Part shown: positions 12,001-23,874 of the stretch, in pieces
Numbering within the stretch: the stretch's first letter is position 1
Layout of the letters: every line of letters starts with the position of its first letter
DNA from: Favolaschia claudopus
Taxonomy: Eukaryota; Basidiomycota; Agaricomycetes; Agaricales; Mycenaceae
Assembly: GCA_037176885.1 (NCBI GenBank)
Contig: JAWWNJ010000126.1
Coordinates: forward strand, 646,571 to 710,570
Length of the DNA: 64,000 nucleotides
Reading direction: 5' to 3'
Position numbers and translations under genes: made by a program
Notes under the pieces: generated by a model
The model's input: only the letters and a program-made list of their open reading frames with translations
What the model was told of the DNA's origin: nothing
Databases searched by the model: none

Positions 12001-12766
12001 GATGGGCCTGAAGGTCCAGCGTGGGGAAACGAGCGAAGATTGACGGCTCCAACGTGCTCCAACGTCTTTTTCGTTCTCTCCACCTCCGTCGTTCGGCTCT
12101 GCGTCTTTCGTCAAGGAATCCGCCGCACCCCGCGTCCAAGACGCAAACCGCCCCTCGCTCTTCCCATCTGCGCTCCTACTCGTCTTTCCCGAGGAGCTAT
12201 CCGCAGCCATCTCACTCGACAGGGGAGAGAGCGAATGTAGGTAAGGCGTCGACGTTTATGACGACATCTGCTGTTGGCAGACTCGTCGCACTCCGCGCAC
12301 TGCCGGGGGGAAAGGCGGGAGGTAGGGTCGATGCCGGACCGATGTGAGTCGCGTACGAGCCGAAATGTGTTGTCAAAACCGAGGACGTCGACGAGCGGGA
12401 GAAGAACGATGACTGAGGTTCGTCTGGGACGTGGTTTTGAGGTAGTAAGTCGGTTTTGCTTCTCTTTCTTCCAAAAAAGCCGCCGAATGCGTTTCTTCCT
12501 GTATCTCGATTCTTGCCGTTCGGAGACGAGGGGATGGGGTGGTTGGGAGCTGATATAGAGGATTGGCCTTCCGCGGTGGTTACTGAGCTCGTTGCCGCCG
12601 ACGAAGAGGGTGCGCGTGCGGGATGCGAGGTGGATGATATCCATGCGAATGAGATTGCTGCGCAGAGGAGTCGTTCTGGCGGCACCGGAAGAGAGTGGAA
12701 AGGCGGGGCATTGTCGACTACGGTTGATTGGTGGTATTGGGTTACAAGGTTTGGAGTACTTTGCAC
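9010..12766 (-). pseudogene. Decayed Ser/Pro/Gly-rich low-complexity protein gene
   Basis: Minus-strand coding character is strong but switches frame repeatedly. Pieces in order: QSTPNLVTQYHQ...NAPPFHSLPVPPERLL (from 12766), MAADSSSGKTSRSADGK (12210), RKTFRRRSSSDILSAAPK...ADDIADRDNDLAAML (about 10900), RSPGVREDVAAARTP...SSMSESSSDPALLTSWDWSD (about 10350), DNDDTDGGGFDSDDVPLNQ (about 9830), then Met/Pro-rich and Gly/Tyr-rich (SVYGGGG) tails ending at TGA 9010-9012. Two in-frame TAG codons (9585-9587 and 9534-9536) interrupt otherwise open sequence, and at least three frame switches fall next to G or CAC runs. I do not recognise a domain. A similar tail (KQAY..AVEQ, EEWERG) is, from memory, conserved in Agaricomycetes. 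A first exon may extend upstream to about 12,980 (NITRQWEGYSGWKGF). The alternatives are a live gene with unpolished indels or unmodelled introns, but the TAGs argue for decay. Confidence 0.6.
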
Positions 12767-12984
12767 TACAAAGATGAAGAAAAAGTTAGCGGAAAGAAGA
12801 GATTTTTACAAAAGCAGGCGACGTACCACGTTCCTGAAACCCTTCCAGCCGCTATATCCTTCCCATTGTCGAGTTATGTTGTACAGTAAACCTCCAGAAG
12901 CAATTGAACCAGGCGAAGCCGCTGAATTTTGTGGTCATGGAGGTCAAGACGAGGAGATTGATCTGATCAGCTTTCAAAATCAAT

Positions 12985-14614
12985 AACTGTCAACACACTG
13001 TTCTTGCTTTCGAACCACCACCTCTATTTTTGCTAGTCATTCTCTGGCAGTTGCTTGCGGTTTGCCGACTCTCTGGGACAATATAATCGACGAATAGCAC
13101 TACTTCTATACAAACTGCAACGCGCTATTCGAAGATTTCAAATTCTTCGCCAATTCCTCGCCGAATCTTCCATTGTCCTTATAAGTATCTTCCGTCAATT
13201 CCGAGTCGCCCCACCTCGCAGAACGTTGACTGGGTTAGCTTGCGTACAGTGCCTCTTTGAACTAGGCATCACTCCAGTTTTACAATTGCTTTCTCACAGC
13301 ACCATACAGGGTTTGTATCGATCTGGTTCGAAGCCAGTATTCAAGTTTCTGCCTTGCGAATCTGGGTCGTTTCGGTGTCATATACAGCGACGTCTTTCTT
13401 CAGCAAACTGCCTCGTACGATCTCTGGGGCTCTCTCACTTTAGAACTGCGAATATCTAGCGTGAGGAGGGCCGAGGCAAGCCGTACATTGAAGAAATTAT
13501 CAAGCATAAGTTTTGATCAATCCTGCTCAATAATCGTCTGACACCTGATACCATTCCTGTCTCTTGTATAAGGTTCGCTAGGTTTCCGACCCGTTGAAGA
13601 AAGTGTAGCATTCCTTTACCAAAGCCGAATGAACTTCAAGGGTTCCGGAATAACGAGAGTTGAAGGGCCGGTATTTGCGTTCACTGTAGATTCACATGCC
13701 AAGATCACGCATAGGTCGACTATTCGCGTCGTCGTGAGTGTTGTATATGACTGTTCTCGTATTGGATTCTAATCCAAGGTCGATGAACTCTCGCAGGCCA
13801 TATTCGAGGCTTCGTCCACCTTTTTGACTGCGCGACTTTGCCCCGACAGATAATCACGTCCTTCTCCTCGCTCACTCAGTTTGCGTTCCAATATAGACCA
13901 AACTACGGATGCTCAAACACGGGAAGGTAACATTTGACAATCATTCAACTGTTCATTCGTTGTGCACGGTGCACGGCTCGAATTGCTGCATCAGCAGCCA
14001 AGAGTAAATGTGCGACCTAATCGAGGTTCAAGGCCTCGCGTTCGAGTGTTTGTTTCCTTTCGCTTCTTTTTTATCTTATCATCCTGCAGTGAATCTGTGC
14101 GTTTGACTCGTCCCCTCATGCGGTGCTTCTGTGAGTATTAAACTCACCCTCGGAGCGAATATGATCATCTGCTGATTTTCATGCAGTGTTTTCCGTCATA
14201 TACGACTGTATTATTAGTGAGTCTATTCCCGCTGCGATATTGTATCAGGCTATTCCCGAGCTCAACGTTCCCAGGGGGACTGGAATGCCATATAATTCGC
14301 CTCCCAACCACTCAAATCTCAGCAGCTATCAACGTGCGGCTCTTGCTTCCGAACCATCACCTCGATTGTTACAACTCGTGCTCTGGCAACTCTGGGCGGT
14401 CTTATGTGCCATTTCTCGAAGCTCTATATGGTCTACACTATGATTGTCTGTATGCGAACAACCTACCACTTAAAATTTTTAAAACTTTCCGAAATTCCGC
14501 GCTTGCTGCACCTGCGCACCAGCTTTTTGTTCACCGGTCCCCATGTACCGACCCGGAGCCCGGAATGAGAAGGTTAAGAGGTGAGAAATGACAGAGAAGT
14601 CTACATAAAGCTAA
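12985..14614. other. Region without a supported gene
   Basis: About 1.6 kb with only short ORFs on both strands and no family resemblance that I can name. A loosely duplicated stretch occurs: CTTGCTTTCGAACCACCACC near 13,007 resembles CTTGCTTCCGAACCATCACC near 14,341. This may be an old duplication or a remnant element. Confidence 0.4.
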
Positions 14615-15879
14615 TTACGCGTCAACTACATCGGCGGTGCTTCCAACCGTTTCTCCCTTGCGGGCATCGGCATCGTCTTTCAGCACTTTCTCAAGCAGAC
14701 CTTTAATTTGCGTTGGGGCTGAGCGATCAAGATTCCCTTGCTCTATCCACAGATCCATCCCCTCCACGAATACTTGCACAGCCCTGGTGTCCTTCAGCCA
14801 ACAAAACCGCGCGTTGTCCGGCGGCGTCGCTATCCGCGCTCGATAGGCCGAAAACAGATTTGAGTCCAGTATTGTCCCCCCGATCAGCCTGAGCAATGGC
14901 GGTTGCGAGGCCGCGGTTGCTTTGAGCGCCCCATTCCAACTTTTGGCGAAGCGCACCTGCAGCCCAGAACTGACACCCGGGGTTTCGGGATAGAACTGAG
15001 CGAGCATACTCAAGGTTTCTTTCCACTCATAAGGCATTTCATTGTCGTGGAATCTGTCTAGGAAGGTGGAGAGGATGGCCATTCGGATATCCAAAATCGA
15101 CATCGAAGTAATGTCTGGATTGAGATTTGCAAATAGCGGATGAACGAGGATGGCTGTATGTGCCTCAAATTTCCAATTCCGAGAGTTCACTGGTTCAGGA
15201 AACATCGTGTTCAATGCGAAGGTTTGAATGAGCGGAATCGTTGAGTGTACTGGCGTACACGATAGGAAAGGACCCAACGACCCGAAGATCTGTTCAACCA
15301 ATTGCAGATGAGAGGAAAGTTCTCCGTCGACCTTCCCCGGTTTTGCGACCTGGTTGCTATTCTGATGCTGTCTCACCATTGTAGATGCAGCAGTCCATAG
15401 CCCGGCACTAACCTGTTGAGAATCGTTGGGTTCCAGATGTGCCGTCAAACCGCAGGTCCGCAGCACAAGTGCAGAATATTGCGCTCACTCAAAAGAGCCG
15501 ACTGTGTACGATACGGTTGCTTTTCAAGATACTCTGTAAGCCTTGTGGGAGCATACGGAATAGCAGCGTCCCTAGCGCAGCCCCAGAGGAACAGCAAGGT
15601 TTCCAAAACCTCATCGGCATGTTTCGTCATTGTGGGGAGCTTGTTGAGGGCAAAGGGATTTTGACGCGCAACTGACTTGTTGACGATCAGATCGAATGCA
15701 TCAGAGTATCGTTTGACCATCTCGGCGTCCGAGTCCGCCGCTTTGTCATGAGACGATGAACGGGATGCGAAGAGGGACATGGTTGCCTCGAACTGATAGG
15801 GCGGTGAGGCCTGAACGGCAGCAATGCTCAGAAAGTCAACATAAACAGTATGTTGAATGCGAATGAGTGCGCGGTGCAC
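14615..15879 (-). CDS. Unrecognised protein, two overlapping frames
   Basis: Two minus-strand ORFs (15879-15445, then 15466-14615) overlap by 22 bases in different frames with no intron between them, so the gene is either frameshifted or carries an indel error. The first part is rich in Ser and Leu (SLFASRSSSHDKAADSD, ETLLFLWGCARDAAIPY). The second has long helical stretches (LSSHLQLVEQIFGSLGPFL, ILDIRMAILSTFLDRFHD) and a charged C-terminus. I see no motif, signal peptide or transmembrane segment that would name it. It lies just beyond the 3' end of the KDZ transposase and is transcribed the same way, but I cannot say whether it belongs to that element. Confidence 0.45.
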
Positions 15880-16237
15880 ACCTTATTATGGGGGGATAAT
15901 ATACCACCTGCTCTAATCAGCAATGGTGCGTGGTGGAATCAAACCAGAGGATTAGAGTGATTTCTAATATACTACCTTAGAGTGCTTAGGCAGGGGGTAG
16001 GCTTACCGTCAACAGTGAGCTCGCAGTCGTTGTCGTCGTGGAGGGCAGCGAACAAGAGAGAAGAGGTAGATACGTAAATATCATCAAATTTGCTTGTGTT
16101 TGGCCAACGGTCTCGACCGTCGCTTGGCGCTGTCGAGCACGATGAGCTCGATAGGTAGTTAGAAAAATAGCATAAAATCTACAAAAAAAGGAGTACATGT
16201 CTAGCTACTGTCGCGTACCACAGCGTAGAAATAACGA
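15880..16237. other. AT-rich spacer downstream of the KDZ transposase
   Basis: No gene supported. Contains TAATATACCACC near 15,891, a partial match to the palindromic ATATACCACC motif repeated at 21.6-22.3 kb and 36.6 kb. Confidence 0.35.
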
Positions 16238-19200
16238 CTACATTGTCAAGATCTCGTCCGTATAAGAAGGATTAATGGGACGGGCGGGCAAAGTAAGTAT
16301 CGGCTCATCTTCTTCTTCACTCTCCTCGTCCGCATCCGCAGGGGCACCGGCTGCCTCCTCTGATTCACCAGCTCCATCCCCTAGCTCCCCGGCACGTCCT
16401 CGTCGAATCAGCTCATCCAGACCCGTCCACTCCTTCGCAAATTCCTCGGCCAGAGTACTTTGAATCGCTGCCTGTCGAAGCGCGTAAGAAGTCTCGCCTT
16501 CAAGCTGCGGACCCTCAGCCAGCCCGCGACGGCCAATCTGCTGCTTCCACCAGCCAGACCGCCATCGCAGGTACTGCAAGGTACGCCGCATCTCCTCCTC
16601 GAGGAGGGTGACCTCTTCCTGCCAGCGCAAGGCGCGTGCGCGCGTCTTCGCCCACTCGATTCGAACGGCTGGTGAGAAGGTTAGAATGAGAAGATGCGGA
16701 AGGATGGACTGTAATATAAACCTTCATTCATCGCCGCATCGTCACCCGGATTCCACTTCTCACCTCGCGCCATCCAAATCCACGAAAGCGGCCGCTCTTC
16801 CTTCCTTCTACTCTTCTTCTTCTTTCGCTTCTTCCGCTCTGGGTCATGAAACATCGCCTGGGGCAAACCCCGCACGTCCTCTTCCCGCAGCTCCTGCAGC
16901 GTCCACTCCCATTCTTTCCGCCCTAATTCCCGCCCCAGATGTACCAAAGCCGCACGCGCGGCACGATATGTGGCTGAGGCACGTTTCACCTGCTCGTTCA
17001 GAGCGGTGATCTTGTCATTCGATCTCGTGTTTGCACGCACCCCCCTCGAATGCGCATCTTTAAGCTTGTAAAGATGGGTGCGGACGAGGAGAAGCCGGCG
17101 AATCTCGTGCAGCGCCTCGGAAGCTTGGCCCACCCGAAGCCGATATTCGTGCTCGACGACCTTTGGCTCGACTCCCACTACCCTCCGCTCCATACCATCG
17201 AGGATTGCTGAAGGTAGCCATAGCGTTATGTCGGAGACGGCGACGCCGGGAACGGCGGAACGCTTCGCTGCGGCGGCTAGGCGACGCGCCTCATCCTCCT
17301 TCTCCCGGACGTGGGCAAGGCCGGGGAAGAACTTGGTTTGGATGTCGATCCACGCGATGATCTTGCGACGCAGCTTGCTCGTTCGTTCGGTCATCGCACG
17401 GCGTTGCCCGTCTGTCGGGTGGAGGCCGGTGGAAGCAACGTCCGAGGCGAGGACACGTCTGTAAATTAGGGTTAGAAAAGGCTGGCAATAGAGTCGCTAA
17501 AAAGCCTACTGCAGTTGCTCGAGCTGAATACCCATTGCGATGAGCTCGGTGACGTGCATCTCGCCTCGGATCGCACTCTGGTCCTCTTTCCCCGCCTGTT
17601 CCCGCTGCGCTGCCTCAGCAGCAAGCTCCTCGCGAACCTTGGCGACGTGCTTATCCTTGTGAATCGTCGCGAACGGATTGGGGGCATCCACATCCGCCTC
17701 CCATTCCACCGCCATCGCAGTCCACGTTTCCACCGGTCCCGACCCCACCGATTCGTTCATATCCGCCAGCGCTTCCCTCGTCCTCACCATCTCAGGCACC
17801 GCCCGCTCTACTTTCCTTCTCAGCATATATCCTGTGCACCGCTCGTGAGATAGGTTTTAGGGCACACATGAGGGACTTACCAAGGGCTATGATCTTTTTG
17901 TGATTCACATCATTGAAATAATCGTCTAGGGTGTCGCGTCGGAAGCCGGGTCCCATTTCCTTCGTGCTACGAGCCATAGGATTCGCGTCCGCCCAGCCAT
18001 GCTCGGGAGCTTCGCCATCCGTCTGCCCAACGTCGCGCGTGAGGTTAAATGAAAATTTGAGGTTACAGTCTTCAATATGGGCAGGGAGGTGGAATTTCGG
18101 GACGAGAAAAGTGATGGATTTGCCGGTACCGTCCATTAGAAGTGCATCGTCGTTGTAGTGGGCCAGTCGCTCCAATAGATGGATGTGCCATTGACAGGCG
18201 ATGTCGTATGATACGACAAATCGCATGAGCGACGACCCAGCGACGCTTCGAAAAAACATATAATCCATATTAATATATCTGGCGAAACGTAAGAGCGTGT
18301 GCGCTGATAGACATTGCAGCTGCCTACCGCTCTCCAAGTTGAAGATCTCCCACCGCGCATGGCCGCTTCATGTTGTGTCGAGCGCAGTCCACGGCGCCGA
18401 TGCCGGATGATGCGGTACCGCGCGCTTCGCGGTCTGGTTTATCCACCGCGTCGTGGGCAACGCAGTGGGATCTCTGTCGTACTCATTAATCACCTACGGA
18501 CTTCGAGAGGAAAAAGGAAAGATTATTTACCTCCTGCTTATAATTCCAATGCTTACCGACGTGCTCCATGTAAGCCTGTACGTCGCAAATGAATGCCCAG
18601 CCGTTCCCGAGCCCCGGATCTCTCTCCTCGCTCGATACGTCCTTCCGTTTCAGGCGGAAGTTCGCGTCAATCGCAACAAACAAGGCATAGATAAAGCTAG
18701 GTCCAATTTCAGATCAAGCCGTTCACTTAAAATTGAATACTTACCGTAATTCCAGAGGTGCATTTTCCCAATTCGGCGGTAGATTCTTCCCCGGGTGCGG
18801 ACAGGCGGGACACAGAAGCGCGCATGCGCCTGGCTGCGTACGCGCGATTCCATCGGCTTCGTGACCCCGTCCAGCCCTCTTGAGCATGCGAACGTTACGC
18901 CACTCCCGCGTCATCCGCATGAACTCGTTGTATCGAACCTATTAGATTCGCGTCAAAATCATTGACCCGACCAATGGTGGTAAAAACGACTCACTGTGTC
19001 TTTCTTAAAATGAAGGTTATCTGTTTCACGAGCCAAAGTTTGATAAAATTCAAGAACGGAGCATTTCGATTCGCATGATAGGAGCTGGAACCTTCTCAAT
19101 ACAGAGAATGTAGCACCGGTTCTCGGGGTTGGTGGTCGTCGCTCCCCAGATTTGAGCTCGCAAAAGCTGCACTGTACGCAGCCTCCCTCCCCGCATCCAC

Positions 19201-20035
19201 AATAGTCCAATCCGACGCGATGGACTCCGAGACTGTCGACAATAACGAAATCATCGCCCGCCGCGGGCTCGGGCAAGGGGGCATTTTCCACTGCGTGAGT
19301 GCCAGTGCCCAAGCTGGATGCGAAGACCCATCTGCTTGAGGGGTTGTGCGCCGAAACGTGTTTCCTGTCCATTGCTGTAATCATTTCTGTTAGTTAGTCC
19401 ATACAGAACAAGCACCGTGCCCAGCTTACCTGGATTCTATGGAATGGCATCTGCTGATGACGGTCTTTGGTGCAGGGAGCGCACAGCAGCTCGCCTCCAC
19501 CCAGACAGTCCAGCATCGAAACCTCGGCTGCCCCCTGCTCGCAGCGGCGACAGTGCGAGTACGTGTGATCTCCACGCCCCCTCAAGGCGTAGAATCTCGT
19601 CTAGGTAGATCTGCCGATGGTCCTCCATCCACTGCGCCAGGGGATTGTCCTGGGAGGCGGTATTAGCAAATATTCATCCAATGAAAGAAAATCGCACGCA
19701 CCGAAGGGCGAAGGTCTCGTGGTAGGTCGTCTCCTTCATCCACGGCGTCGCCAGGATCTACTCCGGCAATACAGATCGTAGATGGGGTCGGCGACTCTTG
19801 GTACAATCGCCGAGGGGTGGTCGGTCGGTGGTCGTCAAGCGTCTGCAATGCCACCAGCCCCCTTTCGCGGCGGAGTCGACCGTCAGTAGCCACAGTTGTC
19901 TTCTCGAATAGTAATTTTCGTTCGGTAGTCGAAGAGCTGGACGTCGAAGGGGAGAGGAGTTGTCGTCGACGGCGCAGAATCTTCCTCTGTCGATCGACTG
20001 AAATTGATTGTGGTGACCCGTCGACGCTTGTTCAT
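16238..20035 (-). CDS. KDZ transposase with CxC2 cysteine cluster
   Basis: DNA transposase of the Kyakuja-Dileera-Zisupton class, minus strand, start ATG about 20033-20035 (MNKRRRVTT). The order matches the family. A CxC2-like cluster comes first (HCRRCEQG...MLDCLGGGELLCAPCTKDRH...PFHRIQ, then GLDYCGCGEGGCVQCSFC and PRTGATFSVLRRF at 18959-19585). Next is ACALLCPACPHPGKNLPPNW (about 18,750-18,830). The catalytic core follows: VAIDANFRLKRKDVSSE (Asp codon 18666-18668), VSYDIACQW (Asp codon 18203-18205), LVPKFHLPAHI, and TDGEAPEHGWADANPMARSTKEMGPGFRRDTLDDYFND. The tail is long and coiled-coil/charged (AVPEMVRTREALADMNESVG; KIIAWIDIQTKFFPGL; acidic end at 16238). Several short introns are needed. 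I found no clear terminal inverted repeats. Key motifs are intact, so it may be or recently have been functional. Confidence 0.9.
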
Positions 20036-20195
20036 CGAGGGAATCGAGAGAGATAATGAGCAAGAGAAGGGTCGGAGAGTGAGCAAGAGATGGGTCGGGA
20101 GAGGTCGTCAGGGTGCCAGCCCCTGATCCTGCGCGCCAGCGCGAGGAGAGATGGCAGAGGATCAATCACATCACAAACCAAACAGAGTCACGCAC

Positions 20196-20219
20196 GGTAA
20201 TCCGGTAATCCGGTAATCC
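20196..20219 (+). repeat. GGTAATCC x3 tandem microsatellite
   Basis: Three perfect GGTAATCC units followed by GGTCCC, about 160 bases upstream of the KDZ start codon. Position suggests promoter or element-end sequence, but nothing matching it is seen at the other end. Confidence 0.75.
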
Positions 20220-21573
20220 GGTCCCGGCATTTTATCTTATCAAGTCCATTTCCTTATCAAAACAATTTCAACGAACGCATTCAACGAACGCACTCCAAAA
20301 CTGACTACAATTTTGCTTTGAAGCTACAGATACAAACCGGTGAACGATACCTCTTTCCACTGTCCAAGAACTTCCCTCAAAATACCACTGCCATCGCTCA
20401 TGTCTCCAAATGCGGCAGGTCTTCATCATCTACCAAGCCCAACTCGACGAACTTGCCTGGAACCGAACGCGAAATGACCTGCGTGTGGAGGGTCGGCTTG
20501 GAACTGAGGTCAAGGTCAATGGCTGTCAGCTTCTTATCGTTCAAGAAATATAAGATTGACATACAAAATCTCGTATTCCGCACAACAAGCAATGTCGTGA
20601 ACCCTCAGGCATCTGCTCACCTCCGTCGAAGGCATCAAATCTGCCCACGCACGTTCCTGAACCTCGCCGTCCGTCGTACCAAGGATCGAAGGGCAGCAGT
20701 AGTCGTAAGTGATTATTGCAGTGGTGATCTTGGATTCGCCGTTGAAGACTTCATCATCTCCCAAAACTCCATAGGAATATAGCGTTCTCCACGCTGGAGA
20801 TCACCTGAATATTTTCAGATCAGTAGAAACTCAAAAAAGATTCAGAAGAATAAGAGGTGCGCACTGGTTTCATTGTAGGAGACAACAACAGCGGGGGAAG
20901 AAGTAGTAAAGTAGGAGACAAAACGACTCGGAACAGTACTTATCTACACTCAAGACCGCGGAACAATCAATTCACCGTCTAAAGATCCCTGAAGATTCAG
21001 CAACGCAACCCCGATTACCCCTGCGTTTGCCGATTATTTTGAAATCGTTTCGAGATGGAATTTGCGCATTCTTTCAAGGTCTCCTCCAATCTCTCCTCGG
21101 CAGTCTGTGGAAGATCGGAGCCTTTGAAGATCTCATCCAATCTCTGAGTCTCGTAGTTAATATGACAGTTTGTCCAGGCGAAGTTGAACACACACCTTCC
21201 CTAAGGCATCCAAGCTGCACACCACGCCGCTTCAGCTTCCGGCGTTGCAAGGGTGGCCAACTGGTCCTTTGGGAGTGGAGCGCGGCGAAACACGGCCGCG
21301 GAATCTCTGGCACGAATCAGTATGAAGCGAGGGCCCGGACGAACTAATTTGGCACTGTCAATATTCTGTCAGAGACCATTTCCGATTACTACTCACGCGA
21401 GCGGCGCCGTCGAGTAACATTCCCGGTCTCCATGAAATAAGCACAGTTCTGAGGGGGCAGGAAGGGTCACTGTGGACTGAATTTCAGCGCAAAAGCCAGC
21501 AATGAGGAGAAAAAATACTCTATTTGGATCCTGGCGGGCCATGCGCCGTTTGTTCTCGACGACGGTACTGATT
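20220..21573. other. Region without a confident gene
   Basis: A plus ORF (20318-20782) and minus ORFs (20534-20764, 20398-20592) overlap. The minus pair, with EVQERAWADLMPSTE then GKFVELGLVDDEDLPHLE, has mildly coding composition but no recognisable domain. Nothing supported lies between 20,800 and 21,570. Confidence 0.35.
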
Positions 21574-22300
21574 CTGATGAAGACGAATCAGTTTCAAGGG
21601 GGGTCGGAAATTGAATGGAACACACCGGGATCGTTAGTAACCTGGGTGGTATATACCACCCTCCCTGTCGTACCGTCGTTCTTAATCAGGGCGGATTCCG
21701 GGTCGTTTCATTTCAGGTGTGGCGACAACAGAGTAATATGCAGATATGAGAGGGAATACAATGAAGGGGATGAAGGGAGAGAGGAGATTTAAAGAGAAGG
21801 AAGATATAAATTATGAACGTACCAGGTAAGTAATTCAGTATACCACCACTCTTGATTTGAAACGAAAACGGCGCAAACACGCCAGCGTAGATCTCCACGA
21901 ACGAAGATCAGTTTCAAGGAGGTGGCCCACAACAATGGAACGCACCGGATTTTATTCGTAACTGGGGTGGTATATACCACCGTCCTTGATCCACCACCGT
22001 TTGCGATTCGAGTCTGGGCGACTCTATTTTCAGGAACAAGAGAGAATAGAGAGCATAGGATACAATTGAGTAATACGCAGATATCGGACGGGAATCCTGA
22101 AGAAGAGGAGACTTAAGTAAACTGTAAAACACACCAGAATCAATGTGATGTACCAGCATTCGATTTGGACGGAAAGAGCGCAGATGATACAGCACAGATC
22201 TTCTAAAATCAATCAGTTTCAAGGAGGTCATTCGCTGCCATAGAACGTACCGGCAGAATTGGTAACCTGAGTGGTATATACCACCGTCCTGGATTTGGGT
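21574..22300. repeat. Diverged ~310-bp tandem triplication with a palindromic core
   Basis: Three copies share the order AATCAGTTTCAAGG(A/G)GG..., AA(C/T)GCACCGG-like, GGTAACC-like, then the palindrome GGTGGTATATACCACC (21645-21660; 21966-21981; 14-bp core at 22271-22284), then CGTCCTTGAT-like, TTTCAGG, AGAGAATA and GCAGATAT. Palindrome spacing is about 321 and 303 bp. The units are roughly 70-80% alike by eye. No coding frame is conserved across the three. The repeat lies at the 3' end of the minus-strand F-box-like gene pair. Confidence 0.75.
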
Positions 22301-22344
22301 TGAATCCAGCCGATCCCTCACTTTCAGGCACACGAGAGAATCGA

Positions 22345-23688
22345 TTAATGAATGATCCTGCTTTCGAAGCAGTTGAGAAGACGAGGGGATGGAGAAGAAC
22401 TAAAAAAAACATTTGAATACTGAGGCTCCTCCAAATCCGCCGGCGGCCAGTGATCGTCCAAGTCGATATCTTGATAGACCATCACCTCCGCACTCTCGCG
22501 CCAGTGCGTCCAACGCGCGTACCCATCAAACGCGAAGAAGTGAGCACGCGAAGCTGCAGCGCTGTGCAAAATAAACCCAGGTACTTTGCAAAGAGAGGAC
22601 CTTGCGAGCGGCGCAAGATCGGCCGGTAATCGCCACGCAGCCGTTTCTGAGCGCCAGACCAGGAGCAGTGATTGGAGAGATTGCAAACGACCGCCAAGGC
22701 CGAGCAAAATGCCCAGCCGCTTCAAAACTGCTGACGACTACGCATCATCAGCCTCGAACAAAAGAAATGCAGCGAAAATTCTCGTACCGGAGCTTCGCGT
22801 TCAAAAGTGAATCGCGACCAAGACTGATCTTCGTCCAACACAACATGACGAAGCATCCGCAGGATACGCGGAGCTGCTTCTAACAGCTGAATGAGCTGGG
22901 GAGCAGAAATTCGGATCGCCACAAGTCTAGCCGGCGATGTGGCGAATCTGACGAGATCTGTGGCGCGCAAGGTGTATACACTGTCGATACCGTCGGTAAG
23001 AAACCACAGATCCTGGAGAGCGTGTGGCGCAAATCGCGCAATGTCGGCTGGTCGTGCTTTAAACAGATTGTAGTTTGGGGATCTGCTGAGGTGACGGAAG
23101 GGTCAGCAAAGTCGATGTCGACGAAAAGTGAGGCGAGGGTGTGCTGAGTGGCAAGGAACCTCAGCCCAAGTCGCGCTGATGCTTCCGTTGGAGGTGAAGT
23201 GCTCGAGTCGACAAGTAACGCGGGGTATGATAGATCTCGGCAGATTGTATGAGAGCCGAAATTTCGAGGACCGTCAGGTTTACAAGGCCAGGGAACACGA
23301 TTCCCATTGTTCCAGATTAACCGTCGATTCAACACCAAAATAAAGGCATTCCACCTATATTTGGTGAAATCAATCAACGGAAATGAAGAAAGTGTATTTT
23401 CGACGTACCATTGGTTGAAGTTGGGGCCGGTGAGCCAAGGTTCGCACCACCTTCTTTGCTGCATTTCCACTAACCAAGATCTTCCTGTAGAGCATGTAGC
23501 GAAACGCGAAGTATGTCGTCCGTGAAAGTCGAAGAATAGCGAGCATTTCCGGATGACCGCCGCAGCGCGCGACCTCGAAGATGAGATCTAGATCGAGTGT
23601 CCTTCATGGTGGTGGTTGTGGTAGAGACAAACGAAGCGACACGCGCGACGGTGGTAGATGTAAATACGAAGATGATTTGATCAAACAT
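22345..23688 (-). CDS. F-box-like protein, paralogue B
   Basis: Minus-strand gene paralogous to the next one upstream. The N-terminal exon reads LDLDLIFEVARCGGHPEMLAI...LRLSRTTYFAFRYMLYRKILV and ends at QLQPM before a GT donor, matching ADIFLEVARLSDRKAQLSLCRVSKEVYL in paralogue A. Later exons carry LVAIRISAPQLIQLLEAAPRILRMLRHVVLDEDQSW (22722-22970) and a last exon with SLLLVWRSETAAW...HFFAFDGYARW (22345-22725). No in-frame Met precedes LDLDLIF: the nearby ATG (MKDTRS) is in another frame and a TGA sits just upstream, so the start is lost or the annotation needs an indel. The likely role is substrate recognition in an SCF-type complex, by family pattern only. Confidence 0.55.
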
Positions 23689-23874
23689 AGCGTAACACGG
23701 TCACCTGCACCAATGACACGGTCACCTGACCAGTTTTCTGAACTCATTCGCGCGTGAAAAACAAAACCAATATCAATTGCATGAAATGATTCAATTGTAG
23801 AAAATAACTTGAAACTGTGCCTCCGACGACTGACCCCAAGGCGTAAAGCAACAGAAAATCATTTGTAGCGAGCA

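Noticed and set aside
9786..12986. Long plus-strand ORFs across 9.8-13 kb
   Set aside because: They are antisense to the Ser/Pro/Gly-rich gene; composition (Arg/Pro-rich) is what the opposite strand of such a gene gives.
13990..14060. Possible tRNA (GAGGTTCAAGGCCTC)
   Set aside because: Only a B-box-like fragment; no A box at a suitable distance and no cloverleaf pairing.
15880..20300. Terminal inverted repeats for the KDZ element
   Set aside because: I compared both flanks by eye and found no convincing inverted match or target duplication, so no element boundary is claimed.
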